44,606 nucleotides of DNA from JANMDR01 sp031376425 (lineage in GTDB: Bacteria > Pseudomonadota > Gammaproteobacteria > Burkholderiales > Usitatibacteraceae). Shown one piece after another: positions 7,562-16,214 of this stretch (positions are counted from its first letter, which is position 1; every line of letters starts with the position of its first letter). A program made the position numbers and the translations under genes. Where the stretch lies: assembly GCA_031376425.1 (NCBI GenBank), contig JANMDR010000330.1:1-44606 (forward strand), given 5' to 3'. The notes under the pieces were generated by a model that was not told where the DNA came from, searched no databases, and saw only the letters and a list, made by a program, of their open reading frames with translations.

Positions 7562-8137
7562 ATGGCTGCGAATTTTGTACTGTGCACAGCAGCGCTGTTT
7601 AGCTTTGCTGACTCCCCTGCTATCGCGCAAACAACGCCAACACCCCCGCCGACGCAAATTCGCCCGATTTCAAAAGCTCCCGTTCCGCCCGCGAGCGCGC
7701 TCACAGATGTGCCCGTAGCGAGCCAAAATGTTGTGCCGCCCGCCGCTATCGTGGCTAAAGAATTTCGCAGTCTGGGTGATCTGCCCGCAATTTTGTATGA
7801 TGCGCCATCGGTAAAAGCGAAGAAACTGAGTATTCTTTCTCCCCTTAACCCTTTGGAAACGCTCGCCCGCACCGATCGCTGGGTTAAGGTGCGTGATGCT
7901 GTGGGTGAAATTGGTTGGGTTGAAAATTATCTGCTCACCGAACGTCGTCTTGTCACTGTTGTCACCCCTTTGGCACAAATTCGGGTAGCTGCGGTTAAAA
8001 CTGAGCCGGTTGTCTTTGAAGCAGAGCGCGGTGTTGTGCTAGAAATGATCGGTAGCACTGCTGACGGTTGGTTAGCCGTGCGCCATCGGGATGGTAATGC
8101 CGGTTTTGTGTTGCGATCGCAGGTGTTTGGTCAGTAA
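7562..8137 (+). CDS. Exported SH3-domain protein
   Basis: The frame opens at GTG 7448, but that start and ATG 7478 would place the 17-bp hairpin inside the coding region. I choose ATG 7562 (191 residues), which puts a hydrophobic signal-like segment ending AIAQ at the N-terminus. That N-region has no basic residue, so the choice is not firm. A Pro/Ala-rich linker follows, then a bacterial SH3 region with WVKVRDAVGEIGWVENYLL and a second half ending DGWLAVRHRDGNAGFV. Such domains bind peptidoglycan or peptides in the periplasm. It sits between secB and gpsA; no specific function can be assigned. Confidence 0.75.
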   Translation: MAANFVLCTAALFSFADSPAIAQTTPTPPPTQIRPISKAPVPPASALTDVPVASQNVVPPAAIVAKEFRSLGDLPAILYDAPSVKAKKLSILSPLNPLETLARTDRWVKVRDAVGEIGWVENYLLTERRLVTVVTPLAQIRVAAVKTEPVVFEAERGVVLEMIGSTADGWLAVRHRDGNAGFVLRSQVFGQ

Positions 8138-8195
8138 ATTGCAAGTGCGGTGTTCATCACAACGCTGCTTCTAAAACGATATCAAAGAAATTTCC

Positions 8196-9179
8196 ATGCA
8201 AATAGCCATTCTCGGTGCCGGTGCTTGGGGCACAGCCCTTGCAGTTAGTTTTTCACAAAACCATCGCGTTGCTCTTTATTCGCGCAACAACGCACAGGCA
8301 CAATCCATGCGTGCTGTAGGCGCAAATTTGCGCTATTTGCCTGAAGTGGGCTTGCCTACCTCAATGATCGTCACTAATGTGCTGCAAAGCGCCTTAGACG
8401 GTGCACAATTGGTGGTTGTAGCCACTAGCACGGCGGGGTTGGCACCGACATTACAGGCCATTGCTAGCCATCCGGCAGCAATGCAAACCTTATGGGTATG
8501 CAAAGGCTTTGATCCGCAAACGCAAAGTCTACCCCATGTGATTGCCGCGGCGCACTTACCTGAATCCGCTAAGTTTGGTGCACTGTCTGGCCCCAGTTTC
8601 GCCTTAGAGGTAGGGCGTGGCCTACCTGCCGCGCTAACATGCGCCGCACACGATGCAAATTTTGCGCATCAAATGGCCACGAACTTAAGCGGTCAAATGT
8701 TGCGTGTCTATTCCAGCACTGATCTGGTAGGTGTTGAGCTTGGTGGTGCGCTTAAGAATGTGATGGCTATCGCTGCCGGTATTGGTGACGGCTTAGAGCT
8801 TGGTGATAACGCTCGCGCCGCCTTAATTACGCGGGGTTTGCGTGAAATGGTGCGCTTGGGTACGGCAATGGGCGGTAAACCTGAAACTTTTATGGGGCTT
8901 ACAGGTTTAGGTGATTTAGTGCTTACTGCCACTGGAGGCTTATCGCGTAATCGCAAAGTGGGAATGCAACTTGCCAAGGGTAAAAAGCTCAATCAAATTC
9001 TCGCGGATTTAGGCCATGTAGCTGAAGGTGTGTACTCTGCGCGTACCGCCTTAGCCTTGGCTACACAATACAATGTAGAAATGCCCATTACCCAAGCGGT
9101 AAATCGGGTCCTATTTGAAGACGCCAATCCACGTGAAGCTGTGAATGGTTTATTTGCGCGAGATACTAAGCCTGAATAG
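8196..9179 (+). CDS. gpsA: Glycerol-3-phosphate dehydrogenase [NAD(P)+]
   Basis: This cytoplasmic enzyme reduces dihydroxyacetone phosphate to sn-glycerol 3-phosphate for phospholipid synthesis. The dinucleotide-binding GAGAWGTALA is at 7-16, CKGFD at 102-106, SGPSFALEV at 131-139, and the catalytic Lys187 in GGALKNVMAIAAGI. Length 327 is normal. The ATG has only a weak purine-rich leader. It follows the SH3 gene by 58 bp and the secB-gpsA neighbourhood is conserved in Burkholderiales. Confidence 0.96.
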   Translation: MQIAILGAGAWGTALAVSFSQNHRVALYSRNNAQAQSMRAVGANLRYLPEVGLPTSMIVTNVLQSALDGAQLVVVATSTAGLAPTLQAIASHPAAMQTLWVCKGFDPQTQSLPHVIAAAHLPESAKFGALSGPSFALEVGRGLPAALTCAAHDANFAHQMATNLSGQMLRVYSSTDLVGVELGGALKNVMAIAAGIGDGLELGDNARAALITRGLREMVRLGTAMGGKPETFMGLTGLGDLVLTATGGLSRNRKVGMQLAKGKKLNQILADLGHVAEGVYSARTALALATQYNVEMPITQAVNRVLFEDANPREAVNGLFARDTKPE

Positions 9180-9208
9180 TTTTTTGTTCTTGCTGACAAC
9201 AACCGTTG

Positions 9209-9214
9209 TACAAT
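9209..9214 (+). promoter_or_regulatory. Possible -10 element upstream of argB
   Basis: TACAAT at 9209-9214 matches a sigma-70 -10 hexamer well and lies 63 bp before the argB start in a 97-bp gap after gpsA. A -35 partner is poor: TTCTTG at 9187-9192 with a 16-bp spacer. Confidence 0.3.
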
Positions 9215-9276
9215 GCGAAAAAATAAAGTTCTAACCGAGCGCACTCGCCGCACCGACTGTAAACTAACCTTCCCGA

Positions 9277-10293
9277 ATGGACAACATGGCACTTAAAAAA
9301 ACTGTTTCAGCATCAAAGTCTGCTGCCGTTAAAAAAGTGGAACCGGCCGCAAAATCACTAAATACAGCGGACTTGGTGGATACCTTACGCAAAATTTCTG
9401 CTGCGCAGAAAGCGGAGGTGCTAGTTGAAGCGCTGCCCTATATTCAACGGTTTTGGGATAAAAACATTGTCATTAAATACGGCGGCAACGCCATGACCGA
9501 TGTGGCTTTGCAAGAAGACTTCGCTGAAGACATTACGCTGCTAAAGCTCATTGGCATGAATCCGGTTGTGGTTCACGGTGGCGGCCCGCAAATCAATGCA
9601 ACGCTATCAAAGATTGGGAAGGAAGGCCAGTTTATCCAGGGCATGCGCGTGACTGACGATGAAACCCTAGACGTCGTAGAAATGGTGCTAGGCGGTTTGG
9701 TCAATCAGCAAATCGTGACGCTTATCAACAAAGCCGGTGGTAAAGCGGTAGGTTTAACGGGTAAAGATGGAAACTTTATCCATGCCCGCAAAATGACGAT
9801 TCCATCAAAGGAAGATAAACGTAAAAAAATCGATATCGGCCTTGTGGGCGAAGTGGTAAAAATCGACACGCAAATTATTGATTTGCTCGATTCTGAGGAT
9901 TTTATTCCCGTGATTGCACCATTGGGTGTGGATGAAAAGGGAATTGCTTACAATATTAATGCCGATATTGTTGCTGGCAAAATTGCCATTGCTTTGCAAG
10001 CAGAAAAACTTATTTTGCTCACCAATACCGCCGGTGTTTTGGATAAACAAGGCAAAATTTTGACTGGTTTGAATGCCGCGAAAGTGCGCGAGTTAATCGA
10101 CGATGGCACGATCTCTGGCGGTATGTTGCCTAAGGTCGATTGCGCCCTTGATGCGGTTAAAAATGGCGTAAAAACCGCACACATCATTGATGGCCGCGTT
10201 CCTCATGCCTTGCTATTAGAAGTGCTCACCAGTGAAGGCGTTGGCACCTTGATTCGTGGCGCAGCGGCGAATCGTGCAGAAAAAAGCCGCTAG
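9277..10293 (+). CDS. argB: Acetylglutamate kinase
   Basis: This enzyme phosphorylates N-acetyl-L-glutamate, the second step of arginine synthesis. IKYGGNAM at 66-73, VVHGGGPQIN at 98-107, GLTGKDGNFIHARK and the late SGGMLPKVDCALDAVKNG are family motifs. The protein is 338 residues, about 35-40 longer than usual. The extra part is an N-terminal Lys/Ala/Ser-rich stretch before the usual LVEALPYIQRF start region at 49-59. Starting at ATG 9286 instead of 9277 removes only three residues of it. The role of the extension is unknown. Confidence 0.95.
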   Translation: MDNMALKKTVSASKSAAVKKVEPAAKSLNTADLVDTLRKISAAQKAEVLVEALPYIQRFWDKNIVIKYGGNAMTDVALQEDFAEDITLLKLIGMNPVVVHGGGPQINATLSKIGKEGQFIQGMRVTDDETLDVVEMVLGGLVNQQIVTLINKAGGKAVGLTGKDGNFIHARKMTIPSKEDKRKKIDIGLVGEVVKIDTQIIDLLDSEDFIPVIAPLGVDEKGIAYNINADIVAGKIAIALQAEKLILLTNTAGVLDKQGKILTGLNAAKVRELIDDGTISGGMLPKVDCALDAVKNGVKTAHIIDGRVPHALLLEVLTSEGVGTLIRGAAANRAEKSR

Positions 10294-10313
10294 ATTTTCG
10301 GATTTAAAATGTA

Positions 10314-10532
10314 ATGCGTGAAGCGTTAAAGCAAAAAATCATTGAAATCTGCAATGCTAAAATTGCGCAAAAAGGTGAAACGGTTGGCCTATCGTTTTAC
10401 GCATTTTTTGCTAACAAGAATGATGATCCGCAACTATTAATGGAGGCCGCAACCTGGTGGATTGCGGAACATAAGTTGGATCATTTTGAAAAAGCAGTGA
10501 AGATTAAAGCGATGGTTGAAACACAGCGATAA
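10314..10532 (+). CDS. Small conserved hypothetical protein
   Basis: This 72-residue soluble protein contains GLSFYAFFANKNDDPQLL and ATWWIAEHKLDHFEKA. I recall similar small proteobacterial proteins (possibly DUF6500) but cannot confirm the family. It starts 20 bp after argB on the same strand, suggesting cotranscription. There is no signal peptide, Cys pair or DNA-binding motif. The strong internal conservation of hydrophobic and acidic blocks makes it look like a real gene. Confidence 0.7.
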   Translation: MREALKQKIIEICNAKIAQKGETVGLSFYAFFANKNDDPQLLMEAATWWIAEHKLDHFEKAVKIKAMVETQR

Positions 10533-10542
10533 TTGAGAGTAA

Positions 10543-11214
10543 TTACGCTCGCTCTGTTTTCCGAAATAACATCAGTGCACATCCCGCCGCGATAAACAAG
10601 CCGCCCAAGGTGCGATTTGTCCATTGAATTTGTTTGGGTTTATTTAATGCCGCCAATACCTTAGCGGCGAAACCGGTATAACAGGCCATTACAATCACGT
10701 CTACGGCTACCATGGTAAGGGTGAGAACCCCGTATTGTGGGGCTGTTGGACGGCTTACGTCGATAAATTGTGGCAATACCGCCAGCAAAAATACCATACC
10801 TTTGGGATTCGTTAAATTGACCCAAAAGCCTTGGCGAAAAATCTTCCACGCGGAGTCACGCGTATCCAGTACATTGCCCCCACTTACATCAACTGCAACT
10901 GCGGTCTCTCTAAATTTTTGGATGCCCAAGTAAATTAAATATGCGGCACCGCCATATTTCATGAGATCAAACGCAAAAGTAGACGCCATGAGCAACGCGC
11001 CTAAGCCCAACCAAGTAATAAATACATTTACAACAATGGCAGCCTGCAGGCCTAAACAATTGAGCATGCCGCGCGCGAAACCATAGCGCAAGCCTGCGGC
11101 CATGCTTGAGAGTGCGCCTGGGCCTGGTGAGACGCAAAGAAACAGGGTGGCGATAAAAAACGACAGCCATGTTGCTGCGCTTAAAGGGAACGTAAATTGG
11201 CTGAAGAGGCTCAT
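10543..11214 (-). CDS. LysE/RhtB-family amino-acid exporter
   Basis: This 223-residue inner-membrane protein has about six membrane segments. The N-terminal signature LCVSPGPGALSSMAAGLRYG, with its SPGP motif, identifies the LysE translocator superfamily, whose members export amino acids such as homoserine, threonine, lysine or arginine. NLTNPKGMVFLLAVLPQF matches the conserved middle loop. Substrate cannot be told from sequence. Its ATG at 11214 is 2 bp after the stop of the upstream dehydrogenase, so it is almost certainly in one operon with it and with the Y-family polymerase. Confidence 0.9.
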   Translation of the reverse strand: MSLFSQFTFPLSAATWLSFFIATLFLCVSPGPGALSSMAAGLRYGFARGMLNCLGLQAAIVVNVFITWLGLGALLMASTFAFDLMKYGGAAYLIYLGIQKFRETAVAVDVSGGNVLDTRDSAWKIFRQGFWVNLTNPKGMVFLLAVLPQFIDVSRPTAPQYGVLTLTMVAVDVIVMACYTGFAAKVLAALNKPKQIQWTNRTLGGLFIAAGCALMLFRKTERA

Positions 11215-11216
11215 AT

Positions 11217-12071
11217 TTAGGGCTTTTTAAAGGTGACTTGGGCATTTACTTTTGCCGCATTTCCGGCGACAGCTTTGCGTGCCATATTATCAATTACGCT
11301 AGGCGCAATCAGTTTTAGCCATTGACCAAGCTTGCCTTTCAAGGTCATGATTTCTTCGCGTTTACGTAGCGCCATAGCCGCTACAATTAAGCGCACGCAT
11401 TCGGCTGGTGTCATCACTCCAGCGGGATCTACTGGATCAATGGCAGCAGCTTTGCCGTCGGCCCCCGTGGCGTTTTCGCGGATGCCTGTTCCTACAAAGC
11501 CCGGATAGACCATAGTGACTGAAACGCCGGATTCCGCTAACTCAATGCGTAGGGAATCAAAGAAGCCGCGCATCGCGTGCTTGCTGGCAGCATAGCCGGT
11601 ACGCGTGGGTACACCTACTAGGCCGGTAAGGCTGGCAATGCCCACAATTCGGCCCTTCGCAGCTGTGATATGAGGTAAGGCATAGTGGGAGCAGTACACG
11701 GCACCCATATAATTTACCTGCATAATGCGTTCTAAAATTGTGATATCAGAAATATCGGCAAAGCGTGCCCACATGCTCATGCCCGCGTTATTGACTAGGG
11801 TATCAATCCGGCCAAAGTGCTCAAAAGCCTCGTCGATCAGCGCTTTGCAATGCGTGGCAATCGCCACATCGGCACCAAAACAAATAACGGTTGCGGCTGC
11901 ATGCCCGTGTTGGGTGTAAATCGCTCTAACAGCAGTAGCCACGCGCTCCAACTCTTCCACGCGTCGAGCTGATAAAACCAAATGTGCGCCTTGGGTTGCA
12001 AGCTGATAGGCTAGTTCTTCGCCAATGCCTGTAGATGCGCCGGTGATGACAACAACATTATTTTTAAACAT
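11217..12071 (-). CDS. Short-chain dehydrogenase/reductase
   Basis: This 284-residue protein has a Rossmann fold with cofactor motif TGASTGIGEEL at 10-20, the NNAGMS motif, a catalytic Ser in GIASLTGLVG, and YAASK giving the Tyr and Lys pair. VYPGFVGTGI follows the active site as in classical SDRs. The substrate is unknown. The C-terminal 60 residues are longer and more basic than the minimal fold. Its ATG overlaps the TGA of the polymerase gene by one base (TGATG), indicating translational coupling. Confidence 0.9.
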   Translation of the reverse strand: MFKNNVVVITGASTGIGEELAYQLATQGAHLVLSARRVEELERVATAVRAIYTQHGHAAATVICFGADVAIATHCKALIDEAFEHFGRIDTLVNNAGMSMWARFADISDITILERIMQVNYMGAVYCSHYALPHITAAKGRIVGIASLTGLVGVPTRTGYAASKHAMRGFFDSLRIELAESGVSVTMVYPGFVGTGIRENATGADGKAAAIDPVDPAGVMTPAECVRLIVAAMALRKREEIMTLKGKLGQWLKLIAPSVIDNMARKAVAGNAAKVNAQVTFKKP

Positions 12072-13300
12072 CAGTTTTCCGTTTCAATATCTGGGATATG
12101 GTTAAACGCGATGGCCGCTTTGCCGTGATCTAGTGCCGCGTGTGCGCCGCCAAAGTAGGCCGCTTTCTTCCCGAAGCGAATGGTTAACAAGTCAATTGCG
12201 CTATTGAGTTTGGTTTTTTCTGTCATTTGTTCTTCTTGCTCAAAAAGGCCATAGCTTTGTGCATCTTTCGCCTGCAGTTGGCTTAAGGTTACACCAACTT
12301 GTAGCGGCGTTTGCCGTGCTCGCTTAGGAAATTTTTCCCATAAGGTGCATAGCGTATGAATTAGGTTTTGCGTATCCTGAGTGGGCATCATGCGTGTGTC
12401 GATTTCCCACGTGGGTGCGTTTAAAAATTTTACCTTGATACTTAAGCGTGCGCAGGCACGATCCGCCTTGCGCAGGCGCATAGCAGCCTTTTGCGTTAGA
12501 CGGTTTAGTACTGCTAACGCGCTTTGGGGATTGCGTAATTCTGGTGCCAACACATGCGAATGGCCGATAGAGGCCATCTCATTTTCGGGCAAGGTCACTT
12601 CAATACCACGGAGTTTGGCGTAAAACTGCTCGCCACCAATACCGCCCCATACGGTGCGTAATTGGCTCGCGGTTTGCTTATATAGCGTTTCGATGTCACG
12701 AATGCCAAACTTATTCAGTCGGATTTCCATATTCGCGCCGATACCGTTTAGTGCGCGCAGCGGCAAGTGCTTTAATTTTTCCGGCACATCGGTTTCGTGG
12801 AGAACTACAAGGCCGTCAGGTTTTTGCATATTTGAAGCCAACTTAGCAAGAAAAGTATTGGGTGCTATACCAATCGATACTTTTAAATATTCACCCACCT
12901 GCGCTGCCATTTCGCGCTTAATGGTGGCGGCTAGCTCGCGGGCACGGGCTTCAGAATCAAAGCCATGTGGCAAGTCGCAGACCATTTCATCAATAGAAAG
13001 TACCTTGCGTATTGGCGCATATTTATCTACTAAGGCCACAGCGCGATGGTGATATTCCACATATAACTCGTGGCGTGCTACGACTAATATAATGTCGGGA
13101 ATGGCTGCTTTGGCTTCACCCACATTGGTCAAGGTTTTCACGCCAAATTTTTTTGCTTCATAGCTAGCCGCAATCAAACAGGTGCTGTCGGCCAACATGG
13201 GCACCACGCCTACGGGCCGGCCACGCAACTCTGGTCTTACTTGCTGCTCGACGGAGGCAAAGTAGGAGTTAAAATCAACCAAAAGTGCTTTTAACGCCAT
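12071..13300 (-). CDS. Y-family (translesion) DNA polymerase
   Basis: This 409-residue protein contains VDFNSYFASVEQQ at 8-20 with metal ligand Asp9 and a Tyr/Phe steric-gate pair, the AASYEAKKFGVK finger segment at 44-55, and SIDEM at 102-106 with catalytic Asp104 and Glu105. Asn11 in the first motif resembles UmuC more than DinB, but the overall length and lack of an umuD partner suggest a DinB/UmuC-like lesion-bypass enzyme of general type. The C-terminal little-finger region is followed by an acidic, Gln-rich tail. It heads an operon with the dehydrogenase and the exporter; the pairing has no obvious biochemical logic. Confidence 0.88.
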   Translation of the reverse strand: MALKALLVDFNSYFASVEQQVRPELRGRPVGVVPMLADSTCLIAASYEAKKFGVKTLTNVGEAKAAIPDIILVVARHELYVEYHHRAVALVDKYAPIRKVLSIDEMVCDLPHGFDSEARARELAATIKREMAAQVGEYLKVSIGIAPNTFLAKLASNMQKPDGLVVLHETDVPEKLKHLPLRALNGIGANMEIRLNKFGIRDIETLYKQTASQLRTVWGGIGGEQFYAKLRGIEVTLPENEMASIGHSHVLAPELRNPQSALAVLNRLTQKAAMRLRKADRACARLSIKVKFLNAPTWEIDTRMMPTQDTQNLIHTLCTLWEKFPKRARQTPLQVGVTLSQLQAKDAQSYGLFEQEEQMTEKTKLNSAIDLLTIRFGKKAAYFGGAHAALDHGKAAIAFNHIPDIETEN

Positions 13301-13337
13301 ATTTATATGCCTGTAAATACCCTAATTTCGGGCTTTT

Positions 13338-13853
13338 TCAGCAATCAGATGCAGCGAGTAAAATTTCTGCCAGCACTTCAAAGCCGGCCTGATCTTGTTC
13401 ATCAAAGCGCGCTAATTTTGGGCTGTCTAAATCAAGCACACCAATTACTTTGTCATTCACTATCAAGGTCACCACTAGTTCTGAGGCGGATGCGCCATCG
13501 CAGGCAATATGACCGGGGAAGCTATGCACATCTTCAATCCGCTGCGTGATGCGTGTCGAAGCCGCCGCGCCGCAGACACCGCGCGCGACTGGCGCTACCG
13601 GTATGCGTACGCAAGCGGGTTTGCCTTGGAATGGGCCCAACACCAATTCCTGCTTGCCCCCCTCAAGTTCACGCAAAAAATAGAAACCAGCCCAATTTAA
13701 ATCGGGCACCATTTGGTAAATGAGTGCAGCGCAATTTGCGGTATTGGCGATGAAATCACGCTCACCAGTGAGCAGGCTTTGCAATTGACGTTGCAAATCG
13801 GCGTACATTGCGGTTTTGGATTCATAAGTAATAGTTGGATCAATGGTAAACAT
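13338..13853 (-). CDS. msrC: Free methionine-(R)-sulfoxide reductase (GAF domain)
   Basis: This 171-residue GAF-fold enzyme reduces free methionine-R-sulfoxide. The family motifs are present: NWAGFYFL at 53-60, GPFQGKPACVRIP at 73-85, RGVCG at 91-95 and GHIACD at 114-119. They give the three redox cysteines Cys81, Cys94 and Cys118. Compared with the E. coli enzyme as I recall it, the loop between the first two cysteines is three residues longer (VAPVARG against FGRG). It is monocistronic and diverges from the oligopeptidase gene. Confidence 0.92.
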   Translation of the reverse strand: MFTIDPTITYESKTAMYADLQRQLQSLLTGERDFIANTANCAALIYQMVPDLNWAGFYFLRELEGGKQELVLGPFQGKPACVRIPVAPVARGVCGAAASTRITQRIEDVHSFPGHIACDGASASELVVTLIVNDKVIGVLDLDSPKLARFDEQDQAGFEVLAEILLAASDC

Positions 13854-13924
13854 AAGGAGTATTATCCGAGACTGTATATTTGCACAGTATAGCGCGAGTT
13901 GGGCGCAATGTTTCGGTACTATAG

Positions 13925-13950
13925 GTGCGAAATCTTGGATAATGTCGCAC
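13925..13950. promoter_or_regulatory. Inverted repeat and -10-like element between msrC and the oligopeptidase gene
   Basis: GTGCGA at 13925-13930 and TCGCAC at 13945-13950 are 6-bp inverted arms. Between them is GATAAT at 13938-13943, a plausible -10 for the plus-strand gene starting at 13995. An operator overlapping a promoter is possible but unproven. Confidence 0.35.
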
Positions 13951-13994
13951 GTATTTTTAAATTCTGATTTTTTGAACTTTATGTAGAGGAAAAA

Positions 13995-16139
13995 ATGAAA
14001 ATTACACCTATAGGTGTCGTAACTGCGTTGGCAAGTTTGTTTTTAAGTGTGTACGCATTCGCACTTTCACCGGTATTGCCCATTACTGTAAAAGAGGTAG
14101 CTCCCATGGCACCAGTGGCAAAGAAAGTTCCTAAAACCTTCGATAATTTTGGCGAAAAACGCGTAGACGATTATTATTGGTTACGCGAAAAAACTAACCC
14201 CGATACCATTGCTTATCTAACGGCTGAGAACGCACACACTGACGCTGCTATGGCACCGCATGCGGCTTTGCGCGAAACCTTGTATAAAGATATGTTGTCG
14301 CGTATCAAGGAAACAGATGAAAACGTACCGTATAAAAAAGGCGAATACTATTATTATTCGCGCACGGAGATGGGTAAGCAATACGCAATCTATGCCCGTA
14401 AAAAAGGCAGTTTGACCGCGCCAGAAGAAGTGATGCTGGATTTAAACGTGCTGGCTGAGGGCAAAAAATTTCTAGGCATTGGTGGATTAACCGTTAGCCC
14501 TAACGGCAAGCAGTTAGCGTATTCAGTTGATTTTACCGGCTTTCGCCAATATACCCTGCAGGTTAAGAATTTAGAGACCGGTAAAAACTGGGATAACAAA
14601 GCCGAGCGCGTCACCAGTTTTGTGTGGGCGAACGACAACGCCACATTGTTTTTTGTGACTGAAGACGCGACCACGAAACGCTCGAATTTACTGCATCGGC
14701 AAAAGTTAGGCGATGCGACTGATACCGTATTGTTTGAAGAAAAAGATGAGCTTTATAACGTCGGCATTGAAGCTACGCGCAGTCGTGGTTATTTAATTTT
14801 GACGGCTGAAAGTTCTGAAACCAATGAGCAATATTTGCTGGATGCGAATAAGCCGGAGGGGAAGTTTGAGTCTTATTTGGCACGTCGTGAAAACATAAAA
14901 AATAATATTGACCACAACGGTAAATATTTTTATATCGTCACCAATGACCGTGGCCGCAACTTCCGTCTGGTGCGCGCCGGTCTTGGTAAGGCACAGCCTA
15001 AACGATGGGAAGAACTTATCGCGCACCGTAAAGACGTAAAACTTGATGGTGTTGATATGTTTGAAAAATTTTATGTTGCTATCGAGAAAAATAAGGGCTT
15101 ACCCACTTTAACGATTCATAATTTGGCTGATAAAAAATCTCACGCTATCAGTTTCCCCGAACCTGCTTATGATGCCGAGCCGAATCAAAATGCCGAATTT
15201 AATACCAGCACTTATCGCTTCGGCTATCAGTCTATGGTTACACCACAGTCCGTATTTGACTATGATATTGCCAAACGCACCCGTGAGCTTAAAAAGCAAA
15301 CACCGGTATTGGGTAATTATGTAGCGACGGAATATCAGTCTGAGCGCATTATGGCAAAGGCGGCCGATGGTACTTTAGTACCGGTATCGCTGGTTTATAA
15401 AAAAGCGTTGCGTAAAACCGGAACACCGCAGCCAACATTGTTGTATGCCTACGGTTCTTATGGATATTCGCTACCCATTTCATTTCGCTCAAGCCGCCTA
15501 GCGCTGCTTGACCGTGGTGTCGTGTTTGCGATTGCCCATATTCGCGGTGGTGGCGAAATGGGTAAGGCATGGCATGACGACGGTAAGATGATGAAGAAGA
15601 AAAACACCTTTACCGATTTCACCGATGCCGCTGAATTTTTAATTGCACAAAAGTATACTGCACCCAATATGTTGGCTATTCAAGGTGGTAGTGCTGGCGG
15701 TTTATTAATGGGGGCAGTTTCTAATATGCGTCCCGATTTATTTAAAGCAGTTGTGTCGCAAGTGCCTTTTGTTGATGTGATGAACACCATGCTTGATGCC
15801 TCATTGCCTTTGACCGTGGGCGAGTATTTAGAATGGGGTAACCCAACACAGGAAGCGGCGTATAAATACATGCGCAGCTATTCGCCCTATGATAATTTGA
15901 GCGCGAAGGCGTATCCGGCAATGCTCGTTGAAACATCGCTAAACGATAGCCAAGTAATGTATTGGGAACCAGCCAAATATGTGGCAAAGCTACGCACCTT
16001 AAAAACCGACAGCAATCCGCTTTTGCTTAAAACCAATATGGATGCTGGTCATGGCGGTGCTTCTGGGCGCTATGATTATTTGAAAGAATTAGCTTACACC
16101 TACTCGTTTGTGCTGACGCAGTTAGGGATAGATAAATAG
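13995..16139 (+). CDS. Secreted prolyl-oligopeptidase family peptidase (oligopeptidase B-like)
   Basis: This 714-residue serine peptidase of family S9A has a signal peptide (about 1-23), a beta-propeller region (about 70-430) and an alpha/beta-hydrolase domain. The catalytic triad is Ser566 in QGGSAGGLLMG, Asp651 in SLNDSQVMYWEPAKY and His686 in DAGHGGASGRYDY. The HIRGGGEMGKAWH motif and the VPFVDVMNTMLD segment point to oligopeptidase B, which cuts small peptides after Arg or Lys. Here the signal peptide implies the periplasm, unlike the cytoplasmic E. coli enzyme. GAGGA precedes the ATG. A 14-bp hairpin follows the stop. Confidence 0.93.
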   Translation: MKITPIGVVTALASLFLSVYAFALSPVLPITVKEVAPMAPVAKKVPKTFDNFGEKRVDDYYWLREKTNPDTIAYLTAENAHTDAAMAPHAALRETLYKDMLSRIKETDENVPYKKGEYYYYSRTEMGKQYAIYARKKGSLTAPEEVMLDLNVLAEGKKFLGIGGLTVSPNGKQLAYSVDFTGFRQYTLQVKNLETGKNWDNKAERVTSFVWANDNATLFFVTEDATTKRSNLLHRQKLGDATDTVLFEEKDELYNVGIEATRSRGYLILTAESSETNEQYLLDANKPEGKFESYLARRENIKNNIDHNGKYFYIVTNDRGRNFRLVRAGLGKAQPKRWEELIAHRKDVKLDGVDMFEKFYVAIEKNKGLPTLTIHNLADKKSHAISFPEPAYDAEPNQNAEFNTSTYRFGYQSMVTPQSVFDYDIAKRTRELKKQTPVLGNYVATEYQSERIMAKAADGTLVPVSLVYKKALRKTGTPQPTLLYAYGSYGYSLPISFRSSRLALLDRGVVFAIAHIRGGGEMGKAWHDDGKMMKKKNTFTDFTDAAEFLIAQKYTAPNMLAIQGGSAGGLLMGAVSNMRPDLFKAVVSQVPFVDVMNTMLDASLPLTVGEYLEWGNPTQEAAYKYMRSYSPYDNLSAKAYPAMLVETSLNDSQVMYWEPAKYVAKLRTLKTDSNPLLLKTNMDAGHGGASGRYDYLKELAYTYSFVLTQLGIDK

Positions 16140-16151
16140 CTGTCGCAATCA

Positions 16152-16185
16152 TCTTGTAGATGCCTTATTTCAGGCATCTACAAGA
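16152..16185 (+). terminator. Hairpin terminator after the oligopeptidase gene
   Basis: A perfect 14-bp inverted repeat (16152-16165 and 16172-16185, arm TCTTGTAGATGCCT, loop TATTTC) starts 12 bp after the stop codon and is followed by TTTATTTAA. It is a good candidate intrinsic terminator. Confidence 0.75.
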
Positions 16186-16214
16186 ATTTATTTAATGCAA
16201 TTTGAAAGTTTATT

